Source: Streptomyces cathayae (GTDB lineage: Bacteria; Actinomycetota; Actinomycetes; Streptomycetales; Streptomycetaceae). Taken from it: DNA of 64,000 bases. The stretch spans positions 2,294,001 to 2,358,000 of the forward strand of contig NZ_CP121682.1 in the NCBI RefSeq assembly GCF_029760955.1, written 5' to 3'. Made by a program: the position numbers and the translations under genes. Positions 42,236-51,542 of the stretch are shown piece after piece. The notes beneath the pieces were generated by a model. That model made no database searches. It saw only the letters and a program-made list of their open reading frames with translations, and had not been told where the DNA came from. Position 1 is the stretch's first letter. Each line of letters starts with the position of its first letter.

Positions 42236-43866
42236 GTCAGCGCTCCGATGGCCATCGGCACGCCGCGGGGGACGCCGGTGCGCAGTTGCAGCGCGAGGGC
42301 GACGTCCCTGGCGTCGGGCCGGTCGTGGCCGACCAGGTCGGCGACGGTCCAGGCGACCCGCAGCACCCGGTCGAGCCCGCGGGCACTGAGCACACCGCGC
42401 TCCAGGCTCCGCTCGGCGTCCTCCAGCGCGCCGGGTGCCGCGTGCCAGCGGCGGCGCAGCTCCCGTCCGGGGACGTCGCCGTTGGTGCGCCACGGGGTGC
42501 CGGTGAGCCGCGCGGCGGCGCGTTCGCGGGCCGCGCGCACCCGGTCGGCGACCGTGGCGGTGGATTCACCGCGGGCTCCGTCGGCGGTCAGTTCGGCACG
42601 TGTGACGCGCTCGGCCTCGACCCGCAGGTCGACCCGGTCGAGCAGCGGGCCGGACAGCCGGGCCTGGTAGCGGCGGATCAACGAGGGCGGACACTCGCAC
42701 AGGGCCTCCTTCGTCGAGAAGCGGCCGCAGGGGCAGGGGTTGGCGGCGAGCACCATCAGGAACCTCGCCGGGAAGCGCACCACGCCGGAACTGCGCGCGA
42801 TGACCACGTGCCCGGCCTCCAGCGGCTGGCGCAGGGCGTCCAGGGCACGGCCGCCGAACTCGGGGGTCTCGTCCAGAAAGAGCACGCCCCGGTGCGCGAG
42901 GGACACCGCTCCGGGCCGGGCGGTTCCGGGGCCACCGCCGACGAGCGCCTGCATCGTGGCCGAGTGGTGCGGGGCGCAGTAGGGAGCGGTGTCGATCAGG
43001 GGCTTGCCCGGGGGCAGCAGGCCGGCCACCGAGTGCACCGCCGTGACCTCCAGCGACTCCTGCCGGCCGAGCGGGGGCAGGAGCGAGGGCAGCCGCTCCG
43101 CAAGCATCGTTTTGCCCGCGCCCGGTGGTCCTTCCAAGAAAAGGTGGTGCCCGCCGGCCGCCGCCACCTCCACCCCGGTCCGCGCCGGAAGCTGGCCGAC
43201 GACGTCGGCGAGGTCGGCGAGGTCGCAGCCGGGGCCGTAGTGGGCCGCGCCGACGCTGTGCATGCCGGTGGCCGCGCCGGTGCCGGGGACCCGCAGCCCT
43301 GCCAGGAGCGGATCGGGCCGCCCCTGGCCGCCCTGTTCCTCCTCGGGCACGGGTTCGTCGGTGAGGAGGGCGATCAGCTGGCGCAGGCTGCGGACGCCCA
43401 GGACCGACACGCCCGGCACCAGCGAGGCCTCGGCGGCGGCGCACTCGGGCACCACCACCTGCTCGTACCCCGCGTCGGCCGCCGCGATGACCGCGGGCAG
43501 CGTGCCCCGGACCGGTCGCACTCTGCCGTCCAGTCCCAGCTCACCGACCATCACGAGGTCGGCGAGCACCCGCGGATCGATCCGCTCGGCGGCGCCCAGG
43601 ACGGCGCTGGCGACGGCCAGGTCGAAGCCGCTGCCGGCCTTCGGCACCGATGCCGGGCTGAGCCCCACGGTGAGCTTCTTCTGCGGCCACTCCGCACCGG
43701 AGTTGACCACTGCGGCCCTGACCCGGTCCCGGCTCTCCGTCAGGCTCTTGTCCGGCAGCCCCACCAGGGTGAACGCCGCCACTCCCGGTTCCAGGTCGGC
43801 CTGGACCTCCACGACCACGCCCTCGACGCCCACCAGCGCCACCGAGCAGGTACGGGCGAACCCCAT
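42232..43866 (-). CDS. comM: YifB/ComM family Mg-chelatase-like AAA+ ATPase
   Basis: The 544-residue protein (MGFARTCSVALVGVEGVVVE) has an N-terminal Lon-like domain (LPDKSLTESRDRVRAAV), Walker A in LFLEGPPGAGKTMLAERLPS, Walker B in LAHRGVLFLDETPEFG, a Cys-rich zinc element (AANPCPCGRFSTKEALCECP) and the C-terminal Mg_chelatase_C part (RVAWTVADLVGHDRPDARDV). ComM is a hexameric branch-migration helicase in transformable bacteria. It overlaps dprA by 4 bp and follows yraN by one base, so the three genes form one translational unit. Confidence 0.93.
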   Translation of the reverse strand: MGFARTCSVALVGVEGVVVEVQADLEPGVAAFTLVGLPDKSLTESRDRVRAAVVNSGAEWPQKKLTVGLSPASVPKAGSGFDLAVASAVLGAAERIDPRVLADLVMVGELGLDGRVRPVRGTLPAVIAAADAGYEQVVVPECAAAEASLVPGVSVLGVRSLRQLIALLTDEPVPEEEQGGQGRPDPLLAGLRVPGTGAATGMHSVGAAHYGPGCDLADLADVVGQLPARTGVEVAAAGGHHLFLEGPPGAGKTMLAERLPSLLPPLGRQESLEVTAVHSVAGLLPPGKPLIDTAPYCAPHHSATMQALVGGGPGTARPGAVSLAHRGVLFLDETPEFGGRALDALRQPLEAGHVVIARSSGVVRFPARFLMVLAANPCPCGRFSTKEALCECPPSLIRRYQARLSGPLLDRVDLRVEAERVTRAELTADGARGESTATVADRVRAARERAAARLTGTPWRTNGDVPGRELRRRWHAAPGALEDAERSLERGVLSARGLDRVLRVAWTVADLVGHDRPDARDVALALQLRTGVPRGVPMAIGALT

Positions 43867-43867
43867 C

Positions 43868-44239
43868 TCAGGCCACCCCCCGGACGTGCTCGACCCGGGG
43901 CGCGCCCCGCTCCGGCAGCAGGACGCCGATCAGGTCGATGCGGACGCCACCGGGCGGTGCTCCCCCGTGTACCTGGAGCCAGCGCTGTGCCAGGTCCCGC
44001 AGGCGGCTCGCCTTGGCGGCGTCGACGGCCGCCATGGGGTGCTGGAAGGACACGGCCCTGCGGGTCTTCACCTCGCAGACGACGAGGACGTCTCCGTCCC
44101 TGGCCACGATGTCGATCTCGCCGGTTCTGCCGCAGCGCCAGTTGCGTTCCAAAACCGTCATTCCGGCCTGCGCCAGCCGCCGCGCGGCCAGCGCCTCGCC
44201 GTACCTGCCGAGTGCGCTGCGTGCCTGCTGGGTGTTCAT
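43868..44239 (-). CDS. YraN/UPF0102 family endonuclease-fold protein
   Basis: The 123-residue protein ([20 protein letters not shown]) has the UPF0102 pattern related to Holliday-junction resolvases: [39 protein letters not shown] (Glu-x-Asp) and [18 protein letters not shown] (Glu-x-Lys). Those acidic and Lys residues form a PD-(D/E)XK-like site. Function is uncertain; it is nearly always found beside comM and dprA, consistent with a role in processing or repairing DNA. Confidence 0.88.
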   Translation of the reverse strand: MNTQQARSALGRYGEALAARRLAQAGMTVLERNWRCGRTGEIDIVARDGDVLVVCEVKTRRAVSFQHPMAAVDAAKASRLRDLAQRWLQVHGGAPPGGVRIDLIGVLLPERGAPRVEHVRGVA

Positions 44240-44366
44240 GTCGGCACCACCTCCGGCGCCAACCGTCACGCAGTCGGCCGCCCGAAGTGGATCTTGGTGG
44301 ACAACCCGGCGGTTGTGGACAACTCCGTCACCCGCCAGGGGCCCCGTCACCCGCCCAGAGCTCCCG

Positions 44367-44675
44367 TCACCCGCCGGGCAGCTCCAGATCGCTCTTGTTG
44401 AGCTCCTCGATGTTCACGTCCTTGAAGGTGAGGACGCGCACCTGTTTCACGAACCTGGCCGGCCGGTACATGTCCCAGACCCAGGCATCCGCCATGGACA
44501 CCTCGAAGAACACCTCGCCCTGGACCGAGTGCACCTGCATCTCGTAGTCGTTGGTCAGGTAGAAGCGACGCTCGGTCTCGATCACGTATTTGAACAGACC
44601 GACGACGTCGCGGTACTCCCGGTAGAGCTTGAGCTCCATCTCGGTCTCGTACTTCTCGAGGTCCTCGGCGCTCAT
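44367..44675 (-). CDS. DUF2469 family actinobacterial conserved protein
   Basis: The 102-residue acidic protein starts [20 protein letters not shown]. It contains the almost invariant stretches [29 protein letters not shown] and [20 protein letters not shown]. The family is restricted to actinobacteria and strongly conserved, but no activity is established. It lies between the NUDIX and yraN genes. A good ribosome-binding site (GGGGAA) precedes the ATG. Confidence 0.92.
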   Translation of the reverse strand: MSAEDLEKYETEMELKLYREYRDVVGLFKYVIETERRFYLTNDYEMQVHSVQGEVFFEVSMADAWVWDMYRPARFVKQVRVLTFKDVNIEELNKSDLELPGG

Positions 44676-44780
44676 GGCATGTTCCCCTTCACCCGTGCGA
44701 TCCCACCATTGTGCGCCAGCCCCAGGGGCCCCGTTCCCCGAAGCCGGTCTGCCCTGCCGGACAGATCTTGGGGCCTTTCG

Positions 44781-45305
44781 CTAGACGATCTCGGTGTCGA
44801 GGGTCACGGGTCCGGCCGGAGGGCCCTCCTCGAGCAGCGTGCGCAGCAGTTCGGCGAGTCTGGTCGGATACACCGTCTCATGTGCCCGCGCCAGTTCCGG
44901 GTACGTCCACCAGCGCACTCCGGCGACACTGCGCCGCTCCAGTTCGGTCAGCGCCGTGGCTCCGGTGGCCGTCCGGGTGGTACGGGCGAGGTAGTACCAC
45001 TCGTCCTGGTGCCAGCGGCGGCCCGCGAACGGGAAGGAGCACTGCCGCCGCCACAGCACGGGCCCCAGCTCCACCTCGGTGATGCCGGTCTCCTCCGCGA
45101 GTTCCCGCAGCGCGGCCTGTTCCCGGGTCTCGTCGCCCTCCAGGCCGCCACCGGGTGTGAACCACCAGTCGTCGGCCGGGTCGTCCGGCTCGTGGCCGTG
45201 CAGCAGCAGGATGCGGTCCCGCGGGTCGAGCAGCACCACGCGGGCGACCCTGCGCGGCCCGCCGTCGTGGGAGTCCCCGGCCGGGCGGGCCGGCTCAGCG
45301 GCCAC
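44781..45305 (-). CDS. NUDIX hydrolase
   Basis: From GTG 45303-45305, inside the end of sipZ (11-bp overlap), the product is 174 residues. The Nudix box is complete: GGGLEGDETREQAALRELAE, followed by ETGITEVELG (Gx5Ex7REUxEExGU). Flanking features include RVARVVLLDPRDRILLLHGH and DDWWFTPGGG. Likely substrates are nucleoside diphosphates linked to another moiety, but cannot be told from sequence. The overlap suggests co-translation with the signal peptidase group. Confidence 0.88.
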   Translation of the reverse strand: MAAEPARPAGDSHDGGPRRVARVVLLDPRDRILLLHGHEPDDPADDWWFTPGGGLEGDETREQAALRELAEETGITEVELGPVLWRRQCSFPFAGRRWHQDEWYYLARTTRTATGATALTELERRSVAGVRWWTYPELARAHETVYPTRLAELLRTLLEEGPPAGPVTLDTEIV

Positions 45306-46074
45306 CGGACACCCCCGCGTCCGCCTTCCGCGCCCGGGAGGCTCCGGCCCGCCCGGCGAGGGGGCCGTACGCGGCACCGCCGAAGATGAGTACCGTGCCG
45401 GCGATCACCAGGGCGACGACCGTCCGCAGCGGCCCCGGCGAAGAGAGGGCGCCGAGCTCCTCGAAGCCGGTGGGGGCCTTCAGCATGCCCTCCATCGGCC
45501 AGACCACGGCGTCGACCCTGGCCTGGACGGCTCCGCGGGAGACGGTGCCGTGCGCGGCGTCGGTGAGACGGGAGGTGGAGTCCACGGAACCGGCGCGCTC
45601 GTCACCGAGCAGGAACAGCCGGCCCTCCGGCACGGTCACCTCCGGGAAGCCGCCGAACCCGGCCACCTCGTCCTCGGAGAGGTACGGTTCGTCGATCTTC
45701 GTGCCGTTGACCTTCAGCCGACCGTCCTCACAGCAGGAGACGGTGTCCCCGCCGACGGCGACCACCCGCTTGAGGACCGGTACGTCCGCCCAGTTCGTGT
45801 CCTGGAAGACCACGACGTCACCGCGGCGGACGTCACCGCTGTCGATGCGCTGGGCCAGCACCCGGTCACCGGCGCCGATCGTCGGCGCCATCGAGGTGGT
45901 GGGCACGGTGTACGGCCGGTACACGACCGCTCCCCAGGCGAACCCGCCGAGGAAGAGCACCATGCCCAGCGCCACGGCCAGCGAGGACAGCCGCTGCCCG
46001 GTCCGGCCGCCCGCCGGGCCCCGGCCCGCACCGCCGCCCCGCGAAGCCGTACGCGTCGTGCTCCGACCAGTCAT
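45295..46074 (-). CDS. sipZ: Type I signal peptidase SipZ-like
   Basis: The 259-residue protein (MTGRSTTRTASRGGGAG) has an N-terminal membrane segment (LAVALGMVLFLGGFAWGAVV), the catalytic Ser in YTVPTTSMAPTIGAGDRVLA, the Lys in VPVLKRVVAVGGDTVSC, and a second C-terminal membrane segment (TVVALVIAGTVLIFGGAAY). It cleaves signal peptides on the outer face of the membrane. The PTTSM context differs from the PS(D/G)SM of its neighbours. It is the last of four tandem signal peptidase genes, matching the known Streptomyces sipW-X-Y-Z order. Confidence 0.9.
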   Translation of the reverse strand: MTGRSTTRTASRGGGAGRGPAGGRTGQRLSSLAVALGMVLFLGGFAWGAVVYRPYTVPTTSMAPTIGAGDRVLAQRIDSGDVRRGDVVVFQDTNWADVPVLKRVVAVGGDTVSCCEDGRLKVNGTKIDEPYLSEDEVAGFGGFPEVTVPEGRLFLLGDERAGSVDSTSRLTDAAHGTVSRGAVQARVDAVVWPMEGMLKAPTGFEELGALSSPGPLRTVVALVIAGTVLIFGGAAYGPLAGRAGASRARKADAGVSGGR

Positions 46075-46129
46075 GGACGGCACCCTACCCGGCGGTACCG
46101 AGCCGGGTCAGCCCTCTTCTCGGCGGCGC

Positions 46130-47110
46130 TCAGCGCTCGCCGCCACCACCGGACCTGCGCCGCCACAGCACCAGTGGCACGGCGCCCACCAGCGCGACCC
46201 CCTGGGGCGCCACCGACAGGGCCGCCCCGGCCGACGCCTCGTTGTTCAGCGCGGGCTGGTCGAAGGTGTCCGGGACCTCGAGGTAGTCCCAGCGGTTGAC
46301 CGGCCAGCCGATGACGACGGCACGGCCGACGACTTCCCGCACCGGGACCATGCCCTTGTTCTTGTCGGCCTGGTTGTACCGGGAGTCCCGGGAGTTCTGC
46401 CGGTGGTCGCCCATGACCCAGATGTGGCCCTCGGGCACCTCGACCCTGAACTGGCCGCCCTGGTCGTCCTGGCTGCACGGGGTGTTGCCCGGGTAGACGT
46501 ACGCCGCCTCGTTCAGGGCGACGCCGTTGACCGTCAGCGGCCCGGTGCCCTTGCACTCGACGATGTCCCCGCCGACCCCGACGACCCGCTTGATCAGGTC
46601 CTTCTCCTCCGCGGACGGCATCAGACCGATCCAGCTGAGGACCTTCTGCAGCGCGTTGGGGTCCGGCGTCGGCTCGCCCGCCAGCCAGTTGTCGGGGTCG
46701 TGGAAGACCACCACCTCGCCGCGCTCGGGCTCGGAACCGAACCAGGGGGTGAGCTTGTCGACCATGACGCGGTCACCCTGCTGGAGGGTGTTCTGCATCG
46801 AGTCCGACGGGATCGAGAACGCCTGCAGCAGGAATGTCTTGATCAGCAGCGCCAGCACCAGCGCGATACCGATCAGGATGGGCAGTTCCTTCCAGAAGGA
46901 GCGTGGCTTCTTCTCCTGGCGGGGCGGTTCGCCCGGCCCCTGGTCCCCGTTCCTCGTGCGGTAGTCACTCACGCTGTCCTCCTCGGCCGCCGGGGAGTCA
47001 TTCCCGAGGGCCGCGGCGCTGTCCTCGGCCGGGACGTCCGGCCCCGCGGACCGATCGCGGTGCTCCTCGCCGTCGGCTCCGGATCGTGCGCCAACCGCCA
47101 CATCCCCCAC
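46130..47110 (-). CDS. sipY: Type I signal peptidase SipY-like
   Basis: Starting at GTG 47110 (VGDVAVGARSG) the product has 326 residues. Membrane segment LPILIGIALVLALLIKTFLL is followed by the catalytic Ser in FSIPSDSMQNTLQQGDRVMV and the Lys in EKDLIKRVVGVGGDIVECKG; box E-like WVMGDHRQNSRDSR is present, and the C-terminus has another membrane segment. SipY is the major signal peptidase of S. lividans. GTG 46972, with a stronger GAGGAGGA site and lying beyond the sipX stop, is a plausible alternative start giving 280 residues. Confidence 0.9.
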   Translation of the reverse strand: MGDVAVGARSGADGEEHRDRSAGPDVPAEDSAAALGNDSPAAEEDSVSDYRTRNGDQGPGEPPRQEKKPRSFWKELPILIGIALVLALLIKTFLLQAFSIPSDSMQNTLQQGDRVMVDKLTPWFGSEPERGEVVVFHDPDNWLAGEPTPDPNALQKVLSWIGLMPSAEEKDLIKRVVGVGGDIVECKGTGPLTVNGVALNEAAYVYPGNTPCSQDDQGGQFRVEVPEGHIWVMGDHRQNSRDSRYNQADKNKGMVPVREVVGRAVVIGWPVNRWDYLEVPDTFDQPALNNEASAGAALSVAPQGVALVGAVPLVLWRRRSGGGGER

Positions 47111-48092
47111 GCCAGCTCCTCACGCTGTGCCGCCGCCTGCCCCATGCGCGGCGCAGGCCCACCACTCCCATAACGAGCGGGAGTTCCGCAGGAGTCGGGA
47201 GCTGGATCATTCCGTTCGAATGGTCCTGGGCAACCCTATGCGACAGCGGAGCGGCAGTGGTCGACCCGCGTGTCGGGTCCGCCACGGACGCATAGGTTTT
47301 CGGCTCGTCCAGAGTGTTCCAGTGAGCGAACGGCCAGGCGATGACCATGGCCCGGCCCACCACCTCCTCCTCGGAGACGGTACCGCCGTAGTCGGTGTCC
47401 TGGTGGGAACGGGAGTCGGCGGAGTTGGACCGGTGGTCGCCCATCACCCACAGGCGCCCCTCGGGCACGGTGACCTCGAACGGCGTCGTGGACGGGGCGT
47501 TGCCCGGGTAGAGGTAGTCGCCCTCCTCCAGGGGTACGCCGTTGACGGTGACCCGGCCCTGTGTGTCGCAGCACTTGACCTGGTCGCCGCCGACTCCGAC
47601 GACCCGCTTGATGAGGTCCTTCTCGTTCTCCGACGGCAGCAGCCCGATGAAGGTGAGCCCGTCCTTGACCTGCTTGACGCCGACCGGGTCGTCCCTCGTG
47701 GGAGTGGTCTGCTCGTCCTCCAGCCAGCCGCCGGGGTCCTTGAACACGACGACGTCCCCGCGCTGCGGCTTGGAGCCGAACCACGGGGTGAGCTTGTCGA
47801 CCAGGACGCGGTCGCCGATCTGAATCGTCTGCTCCATGGAGCCGGACGGGATGACGAAGGCCTGGACGAGGAACGTCTTCAGCACCAGCGCGATCACGAC
47901 GGCGACCCCGATCAGCAGCGGTATCTCCTTGACCGCGCTCTGCCTGCGCCGCCGCTTGACCTTCCGCTGAAGCTTGCGCCGGTCGGCCCGGCTCCGCCCG
48001 TCGGCCGCGCTGACCGTGCGGCGTACGCCGGTGGGCAGCAGGTTCTCCGCGGCGCTCACCGGGCCGCCGCGAGGTTTGCCGCGGTTACCCAT
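46998..48092 (-). CDS. sipX: Type I signal peptidase SipX-like with long basic C-terminus
   Basis: The 364-residue product (MGNRGKPRGGPVSAAENLLP) has a very basic cytoplasmic part (RADRRKLQRKVKRRRRQ), membrane segment IPLLIGVAVVIALVLKTFLV, the Ser in FVIPSGSMEQTIQIGDRVLV and the Lys in EKDLIKRVVGVGGDQVKCC. After a short hydrophobic stretch (LPLVMGVVG) about 50 residues of Arg/Gly-rich sequence overlap the sipY start by 113 bp. This tail looks like translation of the neighbour in another frame, and the protein is longer than I expect for SipX; a recent loss of the original stop is possible. ATG 48092 overlaps the sipW end by 8 bp. Confidence 0.88.
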   Translation of the reverse strand: MGNRGKPRGGPVSAAENLLPTGVRRTVSAADGRSRADRRKLQRKVKRRRRQSAVKEIPLLIGVAVVIALVLKTFLVQAFVIPSGSMEQTIQIGDRVLVDKLTPWFGSKPQRGDVVVFKDPGGWLEDEQTTPTRDDPVGVKQVKDGLTFIGLLPSENEKDLIKRVVGVGGDQVKCCDTQGRVTVNGVPLEEGDYLYPGNAPSTTPFEVTVPEGRLWVMGDHRSNSADSRSHQDTDYGGTVSEEEVVGRAMVIAWPFAHWNTLDEPKTYASVADPTRGSTTAAPLSHRVAQDHSNGMIQLPTPAELPLVMGVVGLRRAWGRRRHSVRSWRGGCGGWRTIRSRRRGAPRSVRGAGRPGRGQRRGPRE

Positions 48093-48825
48093 GGGCCCCC
48101 TCCCCGAGGTGCGCAGCGTTCGTCCCCGGTGCCGGCACGCGCGCGTAGGCGTCGGGGCGGTGCAGCCGGGTGGTGCGGTCGAAGGGCGAGACGATCCAGT
48201 CGGCGCGGCCGATCACCGCGCTCACCGGGACCATGCCGCCGCCGGGCGATCCGAGACGGTCGCGGGAGTCGCTGGAGTCGCCGCGGTGATCGCCGAGGAC
48301 GAACAGACGTCCCTCGGGCACGACGACGTCGAAGGGTACGGTGGACGCGCTCTCGCCGGGGAACAGGAAGCCCGACTCGTCGACCGACCGGCCGTTCACC
48401 CGGATCCTCCCCTCCCTGTCGCAGCAGACCACACGGTCTCCGCCCACACCGACAACGCGCTTGATGTAGTCGGTGTCCCCGAAATACCCGGTGCCGTCGA
48501 ACACCACCACGTCGCCGCGTTGCGGCCCGGCTCCGAAACGGTATGCCAACTTCAGTACGAGAACGCGGTCCCCGTCCCTCAACGAGGGTTCCATCGATCC
48601 GCTGGGGATCTGGAACGGCCGCGCCACGAACGTGCTGAGCACGAACAGGAGCAGCAGCACCGACAGCAGGGTCGCGGTGATCCACCCTCCGGGGAGCCCG
48701 CCCACGAGACGCGGCGCCAACGAGGAACGCGACCGTTCCTCCTGACCCGGGGCCTCCGAGGTGTCCTCGGGTCCGGCCGGGTGGGAGGAGCGGTCGCGCT
48801 CTGTCGGCTGTGCTTCGGTGTCCAT
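48085..48825 (-). CDS. sipW: Type I signal peptidase SipW-like
   Basis: The 246-residue protein (MDTEAQPTERDRSSHPAG) has one membrane segment (WITATLLSVLLLLFVLSTFV), the catalytic Ser in FQIPSGSMEPSLRDGDRVLV, the Lys in DTDYIKRVVGVGGDRVVCCD and the conserved FVLGDHRGDSSDSRDR. No C-terminal membrane segment is seen, unlike SipY and SipZ. It is the first gene of the sip group, about 45 bp downstream of rplS. Confidence 0.9.
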   Translation of the reverse strand: MDTEAQPTERDRSSHPAGPEDTSEAPGQEERSRSSLAPRLVGGLPGGWITATLLSVLLLLFVLSTFVARPFQIPSGSMEPSLRDGDRVLVLKLAYRFGAGPQRGDVVVFDGTGYFGDTDYIKRVVGVGGDRVVCCDREGRIRVNGRSVDESGFLFPGESASTVPFDVVVPEGRLFVLGDHRGDSSDSRDRLGSPGGGMVPVSAVIGRADWIVSPFDRTTRLHRPDAYARVPAPGTNAAHLGEGAHG

Positions 48826-48870
48826 CGAGGCCAGATGTTATCCGGCCCCGGGCTCACCTCGGAAAAACGC

Positions 48871-49221
48871 TCAGTTCTCGCGCTTCTCCTTGATCTTCGC
48901 CGCCTTGCCGCGCAGCTCGCGCAGGTAGTACAGCTTGGCGCGACGGACGTCACCCTTGGTGACGAGCTCGATCTTCTCCACGATCGGGGTGTGCACCGGG
49001 AAGGTGCGCTCGACGCCGACGGAGAAGGAGACCTTGCGGACCGTGAAGGTCTCGCGCACGCCGGCACCCTGGCGGCGGATCACCACGCCCTTGAACTGCT
49101 GCACACGAGTGCGGTTGCCCTCGATGACGCGCACGTGGACGTTGACGGTGTCACCGGGACGGAAGGCCGGGATGTCGCTGCGCAGCGACGCGGAGTCGAC
49201 GGAGTCGAGCAGGTGAGACAT
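48871..49221 (-). CDS. rplS: 50S ribosomal protein L19
   Basis: The 116-residue protein ([20 protein letters not shown]) shows the L19 pattern [59 protein letters not shown], and [21 protein letters not shown]19 sits at the interface of the ribosomal subunits. It follows trmD by about 130 bp that include GC-rich inverted sequence, so it may have separate transcription. Confidence 0.97.
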   Translation of the reverse strand: MSHLLDSVDSASLRSDIPAFRPGDTVNVHVRVIEGNRTRVQQFKGVVIRRQGAGVRETFTVRKVSFSVGVERTFPVHTPIVEKIELVTKGDVRRAKLYYLRELRGKAAKIKEKREN

Positions 49222-49354
49222 TTCGTCTGCTTTCTTCGCTGATGCCGCAGGTCATCAACGGCAACTAGAGGTTCGGATCTCGGGTGTGCGGTGCGGGGCG
49301 GGCGTCGTGTCCCCCTGCGGCAGGGGCGCACGCCGGACGGCGCACAACAGCGGC

Positions 49355-50188
49355 CTATTGTTCCACGCCGCCGGTCCTGCGCCAAAATCGTCCGTGGGGT
49401 TCCCCCTCCGGGTCCGGTTCCCAGCCCAGGATGGAGAGCATCTCGCGGTCCTTCTTGTCGAAGGCCCCCGGATCGCAGCGCTCGATGAGGTCGGGCCGGT
49501 GCGCGGTGGTGCGCCTGAGCGCCTCGTCGCGCCGCCAGCGGGCGATCTTCCCGTGGTGCCCGCTGAGCAGCACCTCGGGGATCCCCCGGCCCCGCCAGAC
49601 GGGCGGCTTGGTGTGGACGGGCCCTTCCAGGAGGCTCGCCATCGCGCCCGGGGCGAAGGAGTCGTCCCGGTGGGACTCGGCGTTGCCCAGGACACCGGGC
49701 AGCAGCCGGGCCACCGCCTCGGTGATCACGAGGACGGCCGCCTCGCCGCCGGCCAGGACGTAGTCGCCGATGGACACCTCGTGGACGGGCACACGGGTCG
49801 CGTACTCGTCGACGACGCGCCGGTCGATGCCCTCGTAACGGGCCGGGGTGAAGATCAGCCAGGGGCACTCGGAGAGCTGGACGGCGAGTTCCTGGGTGAA
49901 GGGACGGCCGCTGGGAGTGGGGACGATCAGGGCGGGTTCGTGGGCACCGGCCTCATAGCCGTCCGCCAGGACCTCGTCGAGCGCCTCGCCCCACGGTTCG
50001 GTCTTCATGACCATGCCGGGGCCGCCGCCGTACGGGGTGTCGTCGACGGTGTGGTGCCGGTCGTGGGTCCACGAGCGGAGGTCGTGCACCTGGACGTCCA
50101 GCTGTCCCCGTGCGCGTGCCTTGCCCACGAGGGAGACGTTCAGCGGTTCGAGGTACTCGGGGAAGATGGTGACGACGTCGAGCCGCAT
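49355..50188 (-). CDS. trmD: tRNA (guanine-37-N1)-methyltransferase TrmD
   Basis: The 277-residue SPOUT-class enzyme ([20 protein letters not shown]) has the SAM-knot signature CPWLIFTPARYEGIDRRVVD and SIGDYVLAGGEAAVLVITEA, and the active-site DDTPYGGGPGMVMKTEP. It places m1G37 on tRNAs reading CNN codons, preventing frameshifting. Its ATG overlaps the rimM stop by one base. The family's usual rimM-trmD-rplS order is kept. Confidence 0.97.
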   Translation of the reverse strand: MRLDVVTIFPEYLEPLNVSLVGKARARGQLDVQVHDLRSWTHDRHHTVDDTPYGGGPGMVMKTEPWGEALDEVLADGYEAGAHEPALIVPTPSGRPFTQELAVQLSECPWLIFTPARYEGIDRRVVDEYATRVPVHEVSIGDYVLAGGEAAVLVITEAVARLLPGVLGNAESHRDDSFAPGAMASLLEGPVHTKPPVWRGRGIPEVLLSGHHGKIARWRRDEALRRTTAHRPDLIERCDPGAFDKKDREMLSILGWEPDPEGEPHGRFWRRTGGVEQ

Positions 50189-50790
50189 CAGGCCTCGTCC
50201 CGCGACGAGACGCCGTGGTCAGCACCCTGTTCAGCGCCGTGGTCAGCGCCGTGGTCATCAGCGAACTCGTCCTCGGCACCCCGGTCGTCGATCAGGCCCG
50301 GCGGCGGGTCGATGACCGCGCGCTGCTCCTCGAGGTCGATCCCGGTGACGATCTGCTCCACGAACGGCACGAACACCTCACTGCCGTCGGGGCGTTCCAC
50401 CACGAACAGATCCTGCGTCGGCAGGTGGGAGATCTCGGTGATCCGGCCGACGTGCTGCCCGTCCTCGGTGACGACGTCCAGGTCGATCAGCTGATGGTCG
50501 TAGTACTCGTCCTCGTCCTCGGGCTGCTCGTCCGGGTCGACCTCGGCGATGAGCAGGGTGTTGCGCAGCGCCTCGGCACCGGTGCGGTCGCGGACGCCCT
50601 CGAAACGCAGCAGGAGACGACCGCTGTGCACCCGGCCGGTCTCGATGGTGAGCGGACCGGCGGTGGCGGGATCGGTGGCCAGGACGGCGCCGGGCCCGAG
50701 CCGCAGCTCCGGCTCGTCGGTGCGGACCTCCACGGTGACCTCGCCCTTGATGCCGTGAGCACGGCCGATGCGAGCGACTACCAGCTGCAC
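50188..50790 (-). CDS. rimM: Ribosome maturation factor RimM
   Basis: The 200-residue protein ([20 protein letters not shown]) has the RimM N-terminal domain ([20 protein letters not shown]) and PRC-barrel domain ([40 protein letters not shown]). It assists 30S head assembly through S19. The last about 30 residues are acidic with short DHGAD/EHGAD repeats, visible in DNA at 50215-50265, and are an unconserved extension. Confidence 0.95.
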   Translation of the reverse strand: MQLVVARIGRAHGIKGEVTVEVRTDEPELRLGPGAVLATDPATAGPLTIETGRVHSGRLLLRFEGVRDRTGAEALRNTLLIAEVDPDEQPEDEDEYYDHQLIDLDVVTEDGQHVGRITEISHLPTQDLFVVERPDGSEVFVPFVEQIVTGIDLEEQRAVIDPPPGLIDDRGAEDEFADDHGADHGAEQGADHGVSSRDEA

Positions 50791-50871
50791 TGTGCTTGAT
50801 CTCCTGTCGTACGACGACGGGCCGGGGACGGCCCTGAGGCCCTCCCCGGCCCGAGCCGGTTGCGCTGAGCG

Positions 50872-51111
50872 TCAGCGGACGTGGTCCACGTCGACGAGGT
50901 CGACACGGACACCGCGGCCGCCGATGGCGCCCACGACGGTCCGCAGAGCGCGTGCGGTGCGGCCGTTGCGGCCGATCACCTTGCCGAGGTCGTCCGGGTG
51001 GACCCGGACCTCGAGCACCCGCCCGCGGCGCAGGTCGCGCGAGGCGACCTGCACATCGTCAGGATGGTCGACGATGCCCTTCACGAGGTGCTCGAGAGCC
51101 TCCTCGAGCAT
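50872..51111 (-). CDS. khpA: KH-domain RNA-binding protein KhpA
   Basis: The 79-residue protein (MLEEALEHLVKGIVDHPDDV) is a single KH domain with the GxxG loop in DDLGKVIGRNGRTARALRTV. Homologues bind RNA with KhpB and affect cell size or RNA turnover. It lies 2 bp downstream of rpsP and before rimM, the standard place. Confidence 0.93.
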   Translation of the reverse strand: MLEEALEHLVKGIVDHPDDVQVASRDLRRGRVLEVRVHPDDLGKVIGRNGRTARALRTVVGAIGGRGVRVDLVDVDHVR

Positions 51112-51113
51112 GC

Positions 51114-51542
51114 TCAGGCCTCGGTCGACGCAGACGAGGAGGACTCAGCGGCGGCCTCGTCCTTCTTCTCCGCCTTCTTCTTCTGGGTGATCGCCTCACC
51201 CTTGCCCTCGTCCTCGCCGCCGAACGCGTCGAACGACGGGCGCTCGGCCTTCTCGGCCGGCTGCAGCAGCGGGGCCGGGGCGGGCTCGCCCTTGAACTTC
51301 TGCCAGTCGCCGGTCTTCTTGAGGATGGCCATCACGGGCTCGGTCGGCTGGGCGCCGACACCGAGCCAGTACGCCACACGCTCGGCGTCGACCTCCATCA
51401 CCGACGGGTTGTACGTCGGGTGGTACTTGCCGATCTCCTCGATGGCCCGGCCGTCACGGCGGGTACGGGAGTCGGCGACGATGATGCGGTAGTGAGGCGA
51501 ACGGATCTTGCCCAGACGCTTCAGCTTGATCTTGACTGCCAC
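51114..51542 (-). CDS. rpsP: 30S ribosomal protein S16
   Basis: From GTG 51540-51542 ([20 protein letters not shown]), behind an AGGAG 10 nt away, the product is 142 residues. The S16 core is complete ([40 protein letters not shown]). The C-terminal about 55 residues are an unconserved Lys/Glu/Ala/Ser tail typical of actinobacteria. First gene of the rpsP-khpA-rimM-trmD unit. Confidence 0.96.
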   Translation of the reverse strand: MAVKIKLKRLGKIRSPHYRIIVADSRTRRDGRAIEEIGKYHPTYNPSVMEVDAERVAYWLGVGAQPTEPVMAILKKTGDWQKFKGEPAPAPLLQPAEKAERPSFDAFGGEDEGKGEAITQKKKAEKKDEAAAESSSSASTEA

